This document shows, in pieces, positions 8,501-15,842 of a stretch of DNA of 64,000 bases. Every line of letters begins with the position of its first letter. Positions within the stretch are counted from its first letter, which is position 1. Below the pieces are notes generated by a model, which had not been told where the DNA came from, did no database searches, and saw only the letters and a list, made by a program, of their open reading frames with translations. The stretch spans positions 1 to 64,000 of the forward strand of contig CALJUR010000077.1 in the NCBI GenBank assembly GCA_937975765.1, in the 5' to 3' direction. Made by a program: the position numbers and the translations under genes. Origin of the DNA: an uncultured Myxococcales bacterium. GTDB taxonomy: Bacteria > Myxococcota_A > UBA9042 > DTJE01.

Positions 8501-10145
8501 TGCACAGGTCCAGCAGTCCGTCGGTGTCGCCCTCCGCCTGACGCCGTGCGACCAGCACCTCGAACGCCTCGCTGTTCTGCGGGTCCAGGTCCAGGACGCG
8601 CTGCAGCTCGGCCTCGGCCAGGTCCCACCGGCCCTCCAGGTCCCGGTGGCGCGCGGCCAGTTCCAGCGTCCGTGCCACGCGATCGGCGATGTCGGCCGTC
8701 GCGTCCCGCCGCAGCATCCGCAGCCGGGTGCCCTTGTCCACGTCCCCCGCCCCGTCCGAGACGCCGATCGCCTCGTCCAGCAGGCCCGCGTCCCGGGGCG
8801 ATCCCTCGGCGGCCATCAGGTAGGTGTCCAGCGCGGTCGGCAGGTCGCCCGCAGCCTTCGCCAGCCGGGCCGCCGCCACCAGCAGCCGGTGCCGCTCGTG
8901 GCCCTGGGTCGCACGCGCCAGGTCCAGCAGTTTCGGCGCCTTCTCGGCCTGGATGCCGGCCGCCTCGATCGCCTCCAGCAGCGACCCCAGCACGTGCTCG
9001 TCCGACGGGTCCTCCTGCAGGGCCGTCAGCAGGCAATAGGCCGCGCTGGTCCGGTCGGAGAGCCTCTCGGTGAACAGGTTCGCCAGCCGCGTCAGGGTCA
9101 GGATCTTCTCGTGTCCCTTCTCGGCCTTCTGCCGCGCCAGCAGCACCTCGGCCACGCCCTTCATGTCGTCCGCCCCGCGCCGCCGGGCCTCCTCGGCCGC
9201 GAGGTCGCGGATCAGGGCCGCGTTCAGGTCCGTGACGGCCTCGGCCACGCCGTGGGCTGCCACGAACTCCTGGGCCGCCTCCAGGGTCTCCAGCGACCGG
9301 TCCGCCGCGCCGTGCAGCCGCGCCGCCAGCAGCACCGACGCCGCGGCGTCCGCCAGGCCGACGTCCGCCAGCCGGGCCGCCAGTGCCGGTGCGTCGCCAT
9401 CGGCCGGCAACTCCCAGGCCAGCAGCCGGCCCAGCGCCCGGCCCGGCGTCAGCGCGCCCAGCACGGACGCCGGCAGCCCGTCGGGCCCGAACACGCGCCC
9501 GTCGTCCGCCTCGAAGGCCGCCTCCTCGCCGCGCGGCGGGAAGGGCAGCAGCGGCCGCGGCCGCCGGTCGTGCGCGGTCGCCGGCCCCAGGCGCAGCGAG
9601 CCCTCGCCGGACAGGAGAACCAGGGCCGTGCCCTCGCCGCTCTCCGCGGCGGGGGAGGCCAGCGCGCCGTCGGGGCCCCACCATGCGAACACCATCCCCG
9701 GCGCGCCGGGCCCGGACGATCGGACCTCCAGGTCGTGCAGCACGGGCACGATGCCGGCCAGGCCCGACCGGATCGCGTCGGCCAGCGCCCGCGAGTCCCG
9801 GTCCTGGCGCGTGGCCAGGGTGTCCAGGTCCAGGAATTCGCGTGTCGCGTCGGCCAGCGCCGCCCGGGCGGCCGCGACCTGCGGCTCGGACAGGCGCCCC
9901 GCCACGATCGCCGGGATCCCGTCGCCGCTGCCGCCTTCCCCGGCCGCGCCCATCAGCGCAAGCAGCCCCGCGGGCAGGCCGGTCGCGTCCCCGCCCCGCC
10001 TGGCCAGCACCAGCAGCCGCATCAGCCGGTGCGCGGCGTACAGCAGGCAGGCGCCGGTCTCCCATCCCTCGCGGGCCATGGCGGCCTGCCGGGCGGGCTG
10101 CGCGACGTGGGACGGCACCGATCGCTGGAGATCCAGGTACGACAT
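5562..10145 (-). CDS. Very large tetratricopeptide-repeat protein, unknown role
   Basis: A 1,527-residue protein consisting largely of TPR-like helical pairs (AEAELQRVLDLDPQNSEAF, AIAQSRRVLELDPEDARTK and many more). No signal peptide or membrane segment is evident, so it is probably cytoplasmic. The N-terminal 300 residues (MSYLDLQRSVPSHVAQPARQ onward) and C-terminal 300 residues are not clearly TPR. I do not recognise a catalytic domain; a scaffold role is inference. The start at 10145 is chosen because AGGAGG lies 7 nt upstream. An ATG 30 codons further upstream would lie before the candidate promoter. Similar giant TPR proteins are common in Myxococcota. It has its own promoter and diverges from the Cys-rich lipoprotein gene. 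Confidence 0.85.
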   Translation of the reverse strand: MSYLDLQRSVPSHVAQPARQAAMAREGWETGACLLYAAHRLMRLLVLARRGGDATGLPAGLLALMGAAGEGGSGDGIPAIVAGRLSEPQVAAARAALADATREFLDLDTLATRQDRDSRALADAIRSGLAGIVPVLHDLEVRSSGPGAPGMVFAWWGPDGALASPAAESGEGTALVLLSGEGSLRLGPATAHDRRPRPLLPFPPRGEEAAFEADDGRVFGPDGLPASVLGALTPGRALGRLLAWELPADGDAPALAARLADVGLADAAASVLLAARLHGAADRSLETLEAAQEFVAAHGVAEAVTDLNAALIRDLAAEEARRRGADDMKGVAEVLLARQKAEKGHEKILTLTRLANLFTERLSDRTSAAYCLLTALQEDPSDEHVLGSLLEAIEAAGIQAEKAPKLLDLARATQGHERHRLLVAAARLAKAAGDLPTALDTYLMAAEGSPRDAGLLDEAIGVSDGAGDVDKGTRLRMLRRDATADIADRVARTLELAARHRDLEGRWDLAEAELQRVLDLDPQNSEAFEVLVARRQAEGDTDGLLDLCNRLAPQILNPLARAAVLRRQGHLLIEKGEDEAAARALGEAMALDPASVQDLDTLAHLCERLGWWRRLLAVLRRKLVAEPERAVELLMKMANVALDRLDDAESALGFLSEASAHAPHDPEPIRRQEELHERLGLWAEVARDLERIAAEDPTTRLEMLVRLADIQVGRLALRDRGRATMARALQAATGDRVVGIAMRLAELCHEDRDRDGERTALEAAAAATEQDEQRANLYATLGRRALEAPADPEAARDYLEKAVAANPVHPEAVELLARVLLDAGHPEKVVPVVEPLARRAATAGDKGLERRLRRLAARAAAGFGDLDGAIAQSRRVLELDPEDARTKAELGRLLARAGRDAEALPLLDAVLSGAGAVIGDERAELELLAARCSSRVGDHAGAVRRFDEFRRTEGTDPALLREMVEAATKAGDARRQAQWLEPLAAIEPEGLPRFTTMVRLGDLHHDALKDPATALKWYRQAAAEGVSTKAALHKALDAAVAAADFVEAKGLLVELLAQEQDGIKQAQFHYASALLARDNLGDPDLTRQHLWKAVELNPELAEATEALENVLVGGDDQEGLARLHGLLARHFRLTGQEDRLLSELRRLATCYDERLHNLPLAIETLRQVMVASPRDAETARRLADALTRTPGREAEALEAQRRVLALDPTHLASYKAVRDLCILLGDEDGAWCASAALIVLGHETEADRTAFEARRQPALKLRRDAMPPEGFGKWILDEAVDPDLARVLSILYAPMAALLPFKSPKDLGLTEADRVDPAEKGLFQGMALASSKVLGVALPRIYRAKGRTGLAKVAFHPPALVVGDDAFTAWRGKELRFALGRAVTAFAPGFELAGVLDAPTLRLFLLAALRIAFPDAPLPADAEAAADMAPDLQARLSPEALASLKEVLSGFRRQKRGFDPQSFLEGVDRTAARAGLFMANDLEVAARCLRDDAVFLSDLEFGDRLVDLAAWSVSSRYAEMRKAMLQG

Positions 10146-10185
10146 GGGCGCCCTCCTGCGGTGGAAACTGCATGGAACGGCCAAG

Positions 10186-10215
10186 ATTCTAGCGCCGGCG
10201 GGAGACGAAGCGCAA
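10186..10215 (-). promoter_or_regulatory. Candidate promoter of the giant TPR gene
   Basis: On the minus strand TTGCGC is followed after 18 nt by TAGAAT, placing a start of transcription about 30 nt before the chosen ATG. The -10 box matches the TAnnnT pattern seen upstream of other genes in the window. Confidence 0.5.
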
Positions 10216-10289
10216 ACGTGGCCGGAGTTTCTCATCGCCCGGGGGCGCGGGTGCGTTGCGGGGGGAATTCCGGGATGGATTCTCCGGGG

Positions 10290-10319
10290 TTGCGATCGGA
10301 TCGCCGCGTGGGCTAGACT
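10290..10319 (+). promoter_or_regulatory. Candidate promoter of the Cys-rich lipoprotein gene
   Basis: TTGCGA and TAGACT are separated by 18 nt, 29 nt before the start codon. It lies back to back with the TPR gene promoter in a 203-bp divergent gap. Confidence 0.5.
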
Positions 10320-10348
10320 CCCGCGCGCATCTTGCCGGAGGAGACCCG

Positions 10349-12475
10349 ATGTCCCGCCTGCCCCGCTTCCTGCTGCCGGCCTGCCTGGCCGGGATGGCCC
10401 TCGCCATGGCGGCCTGCCCGAAGGACGACGACGTCTGCACGCCGAGGTGCGACGGGACGTCCTGCGGCGACGACGGTTGCGGCAACCGCTGCACGTGCGC
10501 GAACGGCGCGACCTGCAACGAGTCGACGTTCGCCTGCTGCACGCCGCAGTGCGAGGGGAGGTCCTGCGGCGCGGACGGCTGCGGCGGGTCCTGCGGCGAG
10601 TGCCACAACGGCGGCGTCTGCAACCCGTACACCTTCCAGTGCCAGGGCGGGTGCACTCCTTCCTGCGAGGGGCGGGTGTGCGGGTCCAACGGCTGCGGCG
10701 GGTCGTGCGGCACCTGCGGGGAAGGCCAGTCGTGCAACGAGACGAACGGCCAGTGCGGCGCGGCGTGCGTGCCCTCCTGCGGCAGCGCGGTCTGCGGCGA
10801 CGACGGGTGCGGCGGGTCCTGCGGCAACTGCGGAGACGGCGCGACCTGCGAGGCGGGCGCCTGCGTGGCCGGCCCGGCCTGCGACGACCTGCAGAGGAAC
10901 GGCAGCGAGACCGACGTGGACTGCGGCGGGACCTGCGCGCAGAGGTGCGCGGTAGGCCGGGGCTGCAGCGGCGGATCGGACTGCACGTCGGGCAGTTGCG
11001 AGTCGCAGCAGTGCGTCGCGGCGCCCACGTGCGCCAACGACGCCCAGGACGCGGGCGAGACCGACCTGAACTGCGGCGGACCGAACTGCGCGCCGTGCGC
11101 CAAGGGCAAGTACTGCCAATACTCCTCGGACTGCCTGACCGAGGCGTGCGTGTACGGCGTGTGCGAGGCGCCCAGCTGCGGCGACGACATCCGCAACCAG
11201 GGCGAGACCGGCATCGACTGCGGCGGGCCGTGCGAGGGCTGCGACGACGGCCAGCGGTGCCTGGAGCCGGACGACTGCAATTCCGGGGACTGCTCGGCGA
11301 ACCGCTGCATCTCGTGCTACGACCGGGTCCTGAACGGCACCGAGACGGCGACGGACTGCGGCGGCGGGCGGTGCCCGGGCTGCGCGAACGGCCAGGCCTG
11401 CCGCGAGGGGACCGACTGCCAGGGCGGCGGCTGCGAGGACCGGTTGTGCTGCACCGCGAACGCCTGCGGATTCTGCGGCGAACTGTCGCAGGAGGTCTGC
11501 GACGGCAAGGACAACGACTGCAGCGGGTACCCCGACGACAACCTGCCGCAGGGCGACCTGTGCCCGAAGCAGGCCGGGCCCTGCGCGGGGGCGCGGGCCG
11601 AGTGCCGGGGCGCGGCGGGGTGGGTGTGCGACGACGCGGTCTACGAGGCGCACGACTACCGGTACCGGCCCGACGAGAAGGGGTACTGCGACGACTCGCT
11701 GGACAACGACTGCGACGGCAAGGCCAACTGGGACGACACCGCCGACTGCTGCAAGCCGGCCTGCGACGGCAGGGACTGCGGCGGCGACGGTTGCGGCGGC
11801 ACGTGCGGGACCTGCGGCGCCAAGGAGACCTGCTCGACGGACGGGAAGTGCGAGGCGAATTGCGGGGCCTACCCGGACAGCACCTGCGACTATTACTGCG
11901 GCCTCCAGTACGGCTCGGGCGGCTGCTACTGCATCCAGTACATGTGCGACCAGGACCCCGCGTCCTGCTGCCCGGACTTCAAGGCGTGCTGCGGGACCTG
12001 CACCCCGGACTGCAACGGCAAGGCGTGCGGAGACGACGGCTGCGGCGGCCAGTGCGGCACCTGCCCGGACGGCGAGACCTGCAATGCGTCGGGCCAGTGC
12101 AAGGCGCCCGAGTGCGGCCTGCCCGAGAACTGGGAGCGGACCTGCAACGGGTACTGCGGTGCGGACTGGAACATGTACTACACGTGCAGTTGCGCCGCGG
12201 GCTGCGCCACCGCCGGCAACTGCTGCCCGGACTACAAGTCCTGCTGCGGCGCGACGGACCCGTGCCACGGCATCGGGTACGAGGGATGCTGCAAGGGCAC
12301 GGTCGTGTACTACTGCGACGGGGGCCAACTGGGCAGCCAGGAGTGCGCGGGCTCGAACCTGCCCGCGTGCGGCTGGTACGGGGGCGACACCGAGGGCAAC
12401 GACCCGGGCTACTACTGCACGACCACCTCGGGGTCGGACCCCTCCGGCATCCACCCGCGGACCTGCCCGTTCTGA
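10349..12475 (+). CDS. Large cysteine-rich surface lipoprotein with repeated CGxDGCGGxCG modules
   Basis: A predicted lipoprotein of 708 residues: the leader MSRLPRFLLPACLAGMALAMAAC ends in a lipobox with Cys at residue 23. The start has GGAGGAG 5-6 nt upstream. The mature protein holds several modules of the form C.P.C.G..CG.DGCGG.CG.C followed by G..C, then four modules of the GETDxDCGG...C..G..C....DC type, a DNDCSG/DNDCDG segment (MopE-like putative metal-binding motif), and further CGDDGCGG modules. Such modules are typical of myxobacterial extracellular proteins. Many cysteines imply a disulfide-bonded, extracytoplasmic fold. No catalytic domain is recognised. It stands alone on its own promoter and converges with the next lipoprotein gene. 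Confidence 0.85.
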   Translation: MSRLPRFLLPACLAGMALAMAACPKDDDVCTPRCDGTSCGDDGCGNRCTCANGATCNESTFACCTPQCEGRSCGADGCGGSCGECHNGGVCNPYTFQCQGGCTPSCEGRVCGSNGCGGSCGTCGEGQSCNETNGQCGAACVPSCGSAVCGDDGCGGSCGNCGDGATCEAGACVAGPACDDLQRNGSETDVDCGGTCAQRCAVGRGCSGGSDCTSGSCESQQCVAAPTCANDAQDAGETDLNCGGPNCAPCAKGKYCQYSSDCLTEACVYGVCEAPSCGDDIRNQGETGIDCGGPCEGCDDGQRCLEPDDCNSGDCSANRCISCYDRVLNGTETATDCGGGRCPGCANGQACREGTDCQGGGCEDRLCCTANACGFCGELSQEVCDGKDNDCSGYPDDNLPQGDLCPKQAGPCAGARAECRGAAGWVCDDAVYEAHDYRYRPDEKGYCDDSLDNDCDGKANWDDTADCCKPACDGRDCGGDGCGGTCGTCGAKETCSTDGKCEANCGAYPDSTCDYYCGLQYGSGGCYCIQYMCDQDPASCCPDFKACCGTCTPDCNGKACGDDGCGGQCGTCPDGETCNASGQCKAPECGLPENWERTCNGYCGADWNMYYTCSCAAGCATAGNCCPDYKSCCGATDPCHGIGYEGCCKGTVVYYCDGGQLGSQECAGSNLPACGWYGGDTEGNDPGYYCTTTSGSDPSGIHPRTCPF

Positions 12476-12539
12476 AGCCTCTTCGAAGAACGACCTTCAG
12501 GGATTCCCGGGGATCGAGGCGCGGCGCGGTCGGCGGATC

Positions 12540-13691
12540 CTAGTCCGACCAGGGCGTGTCGGTCTTGTTGACCAGTTCGGCGGCGAAGACGCGGTGGGTC
12601 TCGGTGTAGGTGTACTCGACGAACAGGCTGGTGCCGTCCGGGATCGCGTTCGGGTCCAGCGCCTGCGCGGTCCGGCGGGTCCGGTTGCCCGACCAGTCGA
12701 TCCACTCGAAGCCCCAGTCCTTGATCTCGACCTTGAACGTGGTGGTGTCCTCGCGCACCAGCACGTTCTCGGCCCACCACTGCGTGCCGACGGTGTAGTG
12801 CGCGAACTGGCCCTGGCAGCCCGGGTTCAGGTGGACCTTGCGGGAGGCCGTCTGGCCCTCGCCGCCGCCGGGCTCGCCGTAGGTCGTCCACTGCGAGGCG
12901 ACGTCGTCCTCGGGGATGACCAGGCAGCGGCCCACCAGGCCGTCCTTCGCGTTCTCGACCTTGCGCAGTTCGACCTTGACCGCGACCTTGCTGCCGCCGC
13001 CGGTCAGCGGGACGCGCTCGCGGGACACCGCCTTGTACAACGTGCCGCCGTCCGGGCTGACCCAGAAGTCGCCCACGGCCACGTCCGACATCACCAGCAC
13101 GTCCACGCCCTTCAGCGTGGTGCCGGTCTCGTCCCAGGTGCCGTCCAGGTCCGGGTCCCACAGCAGGTCCAGGTCCGAGATCCGCACGACGTACTCGTCG
13201 CCGGCCAGCCCGTAGGTCGAGGCCGCGGTCTCCTGGTCGGCGTGCGTCAGGGTGCGGGTCTCGAACTCGTGCCGGGCGCCCTGGGGCCGCTCCTCCACCG
13301 TCTTCTCGACGACCTCGGTGGTGCCGGTGGTGTAGGTGACCTTCTCGACGATCGCGACCGGGGCCTTGCCGAACTCCGGCTCGCCGGGGACCAGCGGGTT
13401 CTCGGTCGAGGTCTTCCCGACGACCGTCCACTCCTCGCCGACCGTCTGGACGGTGGTCGAGGTCTTCGTGCCGGAGGACTCGCCGACCATCGTCCCCGAT
13501 CCGATCGTGCCCTTGGACTCGAACGTGCCGTTCGTGTCGGTGTCCTTGAAGTCGCGCGCCGTGACCGTCTCGGTGGCCGTCCCCTTGACGTGCAGGCCCA
13601 CGTCCCAGTTCACGAAGCTGGAACCCTTGTCGCAGCCGGGAAGCGCCATCGCCGGCAGCAGGAAGCACAGGAGCCAACGGGTCGTCTTCAT
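12540..13691 (-). CDS. Lipoprotein of unknown function
   Basis: A 383-residue protein with leader MKTTRWLLCFLLPAMALPGC and a lipobox Cys at residue 20. The mature part is rich in Val, Thr, Glu and Lys and appears mainly beta-structured, with an EYTYTETHRVFAAEL end. Only a few cysteines are present, unlike its Cys-rich neighbour. I recognise no family. It is monocistronic, with a good promoter (TTGACG/AATACT) upstream and convergent with the Cys-rich lipoprotein gene. Ribosome site GGGGGA lies just before the ATG. Surface or periplasmic location is inferred from the lipobox only. Confidence 0.8.
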   Translation of the reverse strand: MKTTRWLLCFLLPAMALPGCDKGSSFVNWDVGLHVKGTATETVTARDFKDTDTNGTFESKGTIGSGTMVGESSGTKTSTTVQTVGEEWTVVGKTSTENPLVPGEPEFGKAPVAIVEKVTYTTGTTEVVEKTVEERPQGARHEFETRTLTHADQETAASTYGLAGDEYVVRISDLDLLWDPDLDGTWDETGTTLKGVDVLVMSDVAVGDFWVSPDGGTLYKAVSRERVPLTGGGSKVAVKVELRKVENAKDGLVGRCLVIPEDDVASQWTTYGEPGGGEGQTASRKVHLNPGCQGQFAHYTVGTQWWAENVLVREDTTTFKVEIKDWGFEWIDWSGNRTRRTAQALDPNAIPDGTSLFVEYTYTETHRVFAAELVNKTDTPWSD

Positions 13692-13720
13692 TCCCCCATC
13701 CTGGTTGGAAGCCGTGGCGG

Positions 13721-13749
13721 AGTATTGTCCTGGAAACCGGGCTCGTCAA
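13721..13749 (-). promoter_or_regulatory. Candidate promoter of the 383-residue lipoprotein gene
   Basis: Minus strand TTGACG, 17-nt spacer, AATACT, with the -10 box 29 nt before the start codon. Confidence 0.55.
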
Positions 13750-14189
13750 GGCGGCGGCCTCTCCCGGTCGGGAACCGGGTCTTCCCGCAGGGTGGGGAAG
13801 GACGTTCCCGGGCACGGACCTTCCTCCGGTGAGGGGTCCGGCGGGGACGCCGCCTCCGCTCCGGATCCCCCCCCCGCCCCTTCCCGAGTGGAGCGGGGCC
13901 TTCGCCTCCGCCGGAGCTACCGCGACCGCGACGGGCAAGTGCTGCCGGAGTGACACGCAGCGTCTCGTCTGCCCGCGCGGGTCGCGGCTTCACGCTTAGG
14001 CTCCGGTTCAGCCCCTCTCTCCACTTCGGGCGGGGACGCTATGTCGCTTCGGCGGAAGGGCAGGACCGCCGAAAGCATCGTCCTCAGTGGATGGCGACGT
14101 TCCGCGTCCCTGGATCGTCGCGACTGCCGAAATCGCCGACCATGACGCGGGCTCGTATCCTTCAAGCTGGGCAGGCCAAGGCGCACGCC
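13750..14189 (+). other. Non-coding stretch between the lipoprotein gene and vapBC
   Basis: The gap from 13692 to 14253 holds two promoters at its ends and no convincing gene between them. Reading frames here lack ribosome sites and give Arg/Ser-rich translations. It contains a perfect 8-bp hairpin (TTCGGCGG 14048-14055 with CCGCCGAA 14066-14073) and a run of nine C at about 13868. Base composition becomes less GC-rich toward vapBC, which fits an acquired segment, but no integrase or attachment site is visible. Confidence 0.5.
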
Positions 14190-14218
14190 TTGACAACTTC
14201 CGTGCCATCGATGATATT
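14190..14218 (+). promoter_or_regulatory. Strong candidate promoter of vapBC
   Basis: A perfect TTGACA is followed by a 17-nt spacer and GATATT. The -10 box ends 35 nt before the antitoxin start. VapBC complexes usually repress their own promoter, but I see no clear palindromic operator here. Confidence 0.6.
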
Positions 14219-14253
14219 TGCGTTGTACGCTACTCGAACCATGAGGTTCCTGT

Positions 14254-14460
14254 ATGGACACCGTGACGATTTCCCCGAAGTACCAAGTCGTGATCCCCAA
14301 GCGGATCCGGGAGAGTCTCCGCCTGAAGCCTGGTCAGAAGGTGCAGGCCATCGAATACGCCGGACGAATCGAGTTGGTCCTGATTCGATCCGCTCGCGAG
14401 TTGAGGGGATTCCTCAAAGGCATCGACACCACTATCGAACGCGAGGATGACCGTCTATGA
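14254..14460 (+). CDS. vapB: VapB/MazE-type antitoxin with AbrB (SpoVT) DNA-binding domain
   Basis: A 68-residue protein whose first 45 residues are a swapped-hairpin AbrB fold: VTISPKYQVVIPKRIRESL then LKPGQKVQAIEYAGRIEL. The C-terminal tail (ELRGFLKGIDTTIEREDDRL) is the usual toxin-wrapping arm. It should bind its own promoter as a dimer and neutralise the downstream PIN-domain toxin. A GAGG ribosome site precedes the ATG. The stop overlaps the toxin start by 4 bp (ATGA), the classic antitoxin-toxin arrangement. Confidence 0.88.
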   Translation: MDTVTISPKYQVVIPKRIRESLRLKPGQKVQAIEYAGRIELVLIRSARELRGFLKGIDTTIEREDDRL

Positions 14461-14846
14461 ACGTTGTCGACTCCTCCGCCTGGCTCGACTACCTCGCCAA
14501 CGGCCCGAACGCGGACTTCTTCGCGCCGCCCATCGAGCGTCCGTCGGATTTGGTGGTCCCGTCAGTCTCCATCTACGAGGTCTTCAAGAAGGTCCTGCAG
14601 CAGCGCTCGGAACTCGAGGCGTTGCAGGCCATCAGCGTGATGCAGCAGGGAAGGGTAGTCGACCTGACTGCCACCCTCGCCCTGGCTGCCGCCAAGGCCA
14701 GCATCGATCACCACCTCCCGTTCGCCGACGCCGTAATCCTCGCGACCGCCGAAGCCTACAAGGCCACCCTCTGGACCCAGGATGAGCACTTCGAGGGCCT
14801 GAAGAACGTCAAGTACCGCAAACACCCGGAGAAGCGTGCGAAGTAG
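14457..14846 (+). CDS. vapC: VapC-type PIN-domain ribonuclease toxin
   Basis: A 129-residue PIN-domain protein, full length for the family. Predicted Mg2+-binding acidic residues are visible: D5 in VVDSSAWLDY, E41 in SIYEV, D91 in LPFADAVILATA and D109 in TQDEHF. VapC toxins cleave RNA, often tRNA or the sarcin-ricin loop of rRNA; the target here cannot be read from sequence. It is translationally coupled to vapB. The pair has lower GC than its neighbours and sits beside an empty stretch, suggesting transfer. All catalytic residues seem intact, so it is probably active. Confidence 0.9.
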   Translation: MNVVDSSAWLDYLANGPNADFFAPPIERPSDLVVPSVSIYEVFKKVLQQRSELEALQAISVMQQGRVVDLTATLALAAAKASIDHHLPFADAVILATAEAYKATLWTQDEHFEGLKNVKYRKHPEKRAK

Positions 14847-15035
14847 AACTGCGCCGGTCTCTTTGCCGGTGCCCAACCGGTCGTTCTACAGTTGTTCTGC
14901 ATCTTGACCGCCGCAAGCGTTGGGCCCCTGTTGCCATGCCGGTGAACGCAGGTCGCCGACAGCGACCACAAGAGGAACGCGGCCTCCCCGCCGGACCCCT
15001 TCACGGATGGGGTGGCGGGATCGGCCTGCCGGGGG

Positions 15036-15842
15036 CTACGGGACGTCCAGCACGCGCTGGGACAGCCAGCCGTCGCGGCCGGAGGACAGCCGGACGTGGT
15101 GCCAGCCGCCGCGGGATTCCAGCACGCGGACCTCCAGCCCCTCCGGCAGGCTCAGGGCGGGCTCGGTGGCGGCCACGTCGTCCAGCAGGCCCGCCCCCTC
15201 GACCTGCACGACGCCGATCCGGTAGGACTGCGCGCGGGCGCTTCCCCAGGCCAGCGTGCCGGCGACGGCCGTGCCGATCCCCAGCACCACGGCGGCGGTG
15301 CCCAGCCCCTGGCGCAGGCGCCCGGAGGCGACCAGCCGCCAGGCGCCCATCGCGGCGAAGAACAGCGTCCACGCCAGCAGGAAGACGGCCAGCGCGACCG
15401 GCGGCGAGGCCCAGCCGGCCAGCGTGGTCCAGGCGTCGGCATAGGCGCCGAACACGAAGGCGGTGCCCGCGGTGGGGCGGCCCGCCTGCTGCGACAGCAC
15501 GTTGCGGATCCGGGCCAGGTTGACGCGGGCGGTCTCGGCGGAGGGCGCGCGCGGGTCCAGCCGGATCGCCCGGTGCAGCGCCGCGATGGCCGGGCCCGGT
15601 CGGCCGGCCTCGAACTCGGCCGCCCCCAGGTTCAACTGGACGTCGGGCGACGCCACCCGGAACTTGTCGGCCAGGTCCCGGAACGCCAGCGCGGCCTCGT
15701 CGAAGCGCCCTTCCTGGAAGGCCTGCACGCCCGAGGCGAACCGCTCGGTGACGGTCCCGGCGCGGGCCGGCAAGGCGGAGACCGCCACCAGGGCCAGTCC
15801 CAGCAGCAGGCCGGGCAGGTGCCTGGCGGCGGCGTGGCTCAT
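15036..15842 (-). CDS. batE: BatE-type TPR/SH3 membrane protein
   Basis: Last gene of the Bat operon, 268 residues. A signal peptide (MSHAAARHLPGLLLGLALVAVSALPARAG) precedes TPR-like repeats (about 30-130: AFQEGRFDEAALAFRDLADKF, LNLGAAEFEAG). Two hydrophobic segments follow at about 150-210 (VALAVFLLAWTLFFAAMGAW; TAAVVLGIGTAVAGTLAW), then a C-terminal SH3-like segment (VRVLESRGGWHHVRLSSG...GWLSQRVL). The domain order matches BatE proteins of the aerotolerance operon, with periplasmic TPR and SH3 parts. The ATG overlaps the batD stop as ATGA, indicating translational coupling. Confidence 0.82.
   Translation of the reverse strand: MSHAAARHLPGLLLGLALVAVSALPARAGTVTERFASGVQAFQEGRFDEAALAFRDLADKFRVASPDVQLNLGAAEFEAGRPGPAIAALHRAIRLDPRAPSAETARVNLARIRNVLSQQAGRPTAGTAFVFGAYADAWTTLAGWASPPVALAVFLLAWTLFFAAMGAWRLVASGRLRQGLGTAAVVLGIGTAVAGTLAWGSARAQSYRIGVVQVEGAGLLDDVAATEPALSLPEGLEVRVLESRGGWHHVRLSSGRDGWLSQRVLDVP

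Noticed and set aside
5454..10316. Plus-strand open frame of 1,620 codons
   Set aside because: It is the shadow of the giant TPR gene on the minus strand; the TPR frame has repeat periodicity, a ribosome site and a promoter, and this one has none.
10189..12454. Two long minus-strand frames opposite the Cys-rich lipoprotein
   Set aside because: The Cys modules and lipobox make the plus frame certain. The minus translations reflect the repetitive GC-rich codons read backwards.
13917..14300. 127-codon minus-strand frame before vapBC
   Set aside because: No ribosome site, Arg/Ser-rich composition, and it overlaps the vapB promoter and start in antisense.
14562..14876. 104-codon minus-strand frame across vapC
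   Set aside because: It is antisense to a complete PIN-domain gene and has no features of its own.
14843..14889. Terminator after vapC
   Set aside because: The 7-bp inverted repeat has a 33-nt loop and no T-tract, so termination is not supported; it is kept only as part of the vapBC observation.
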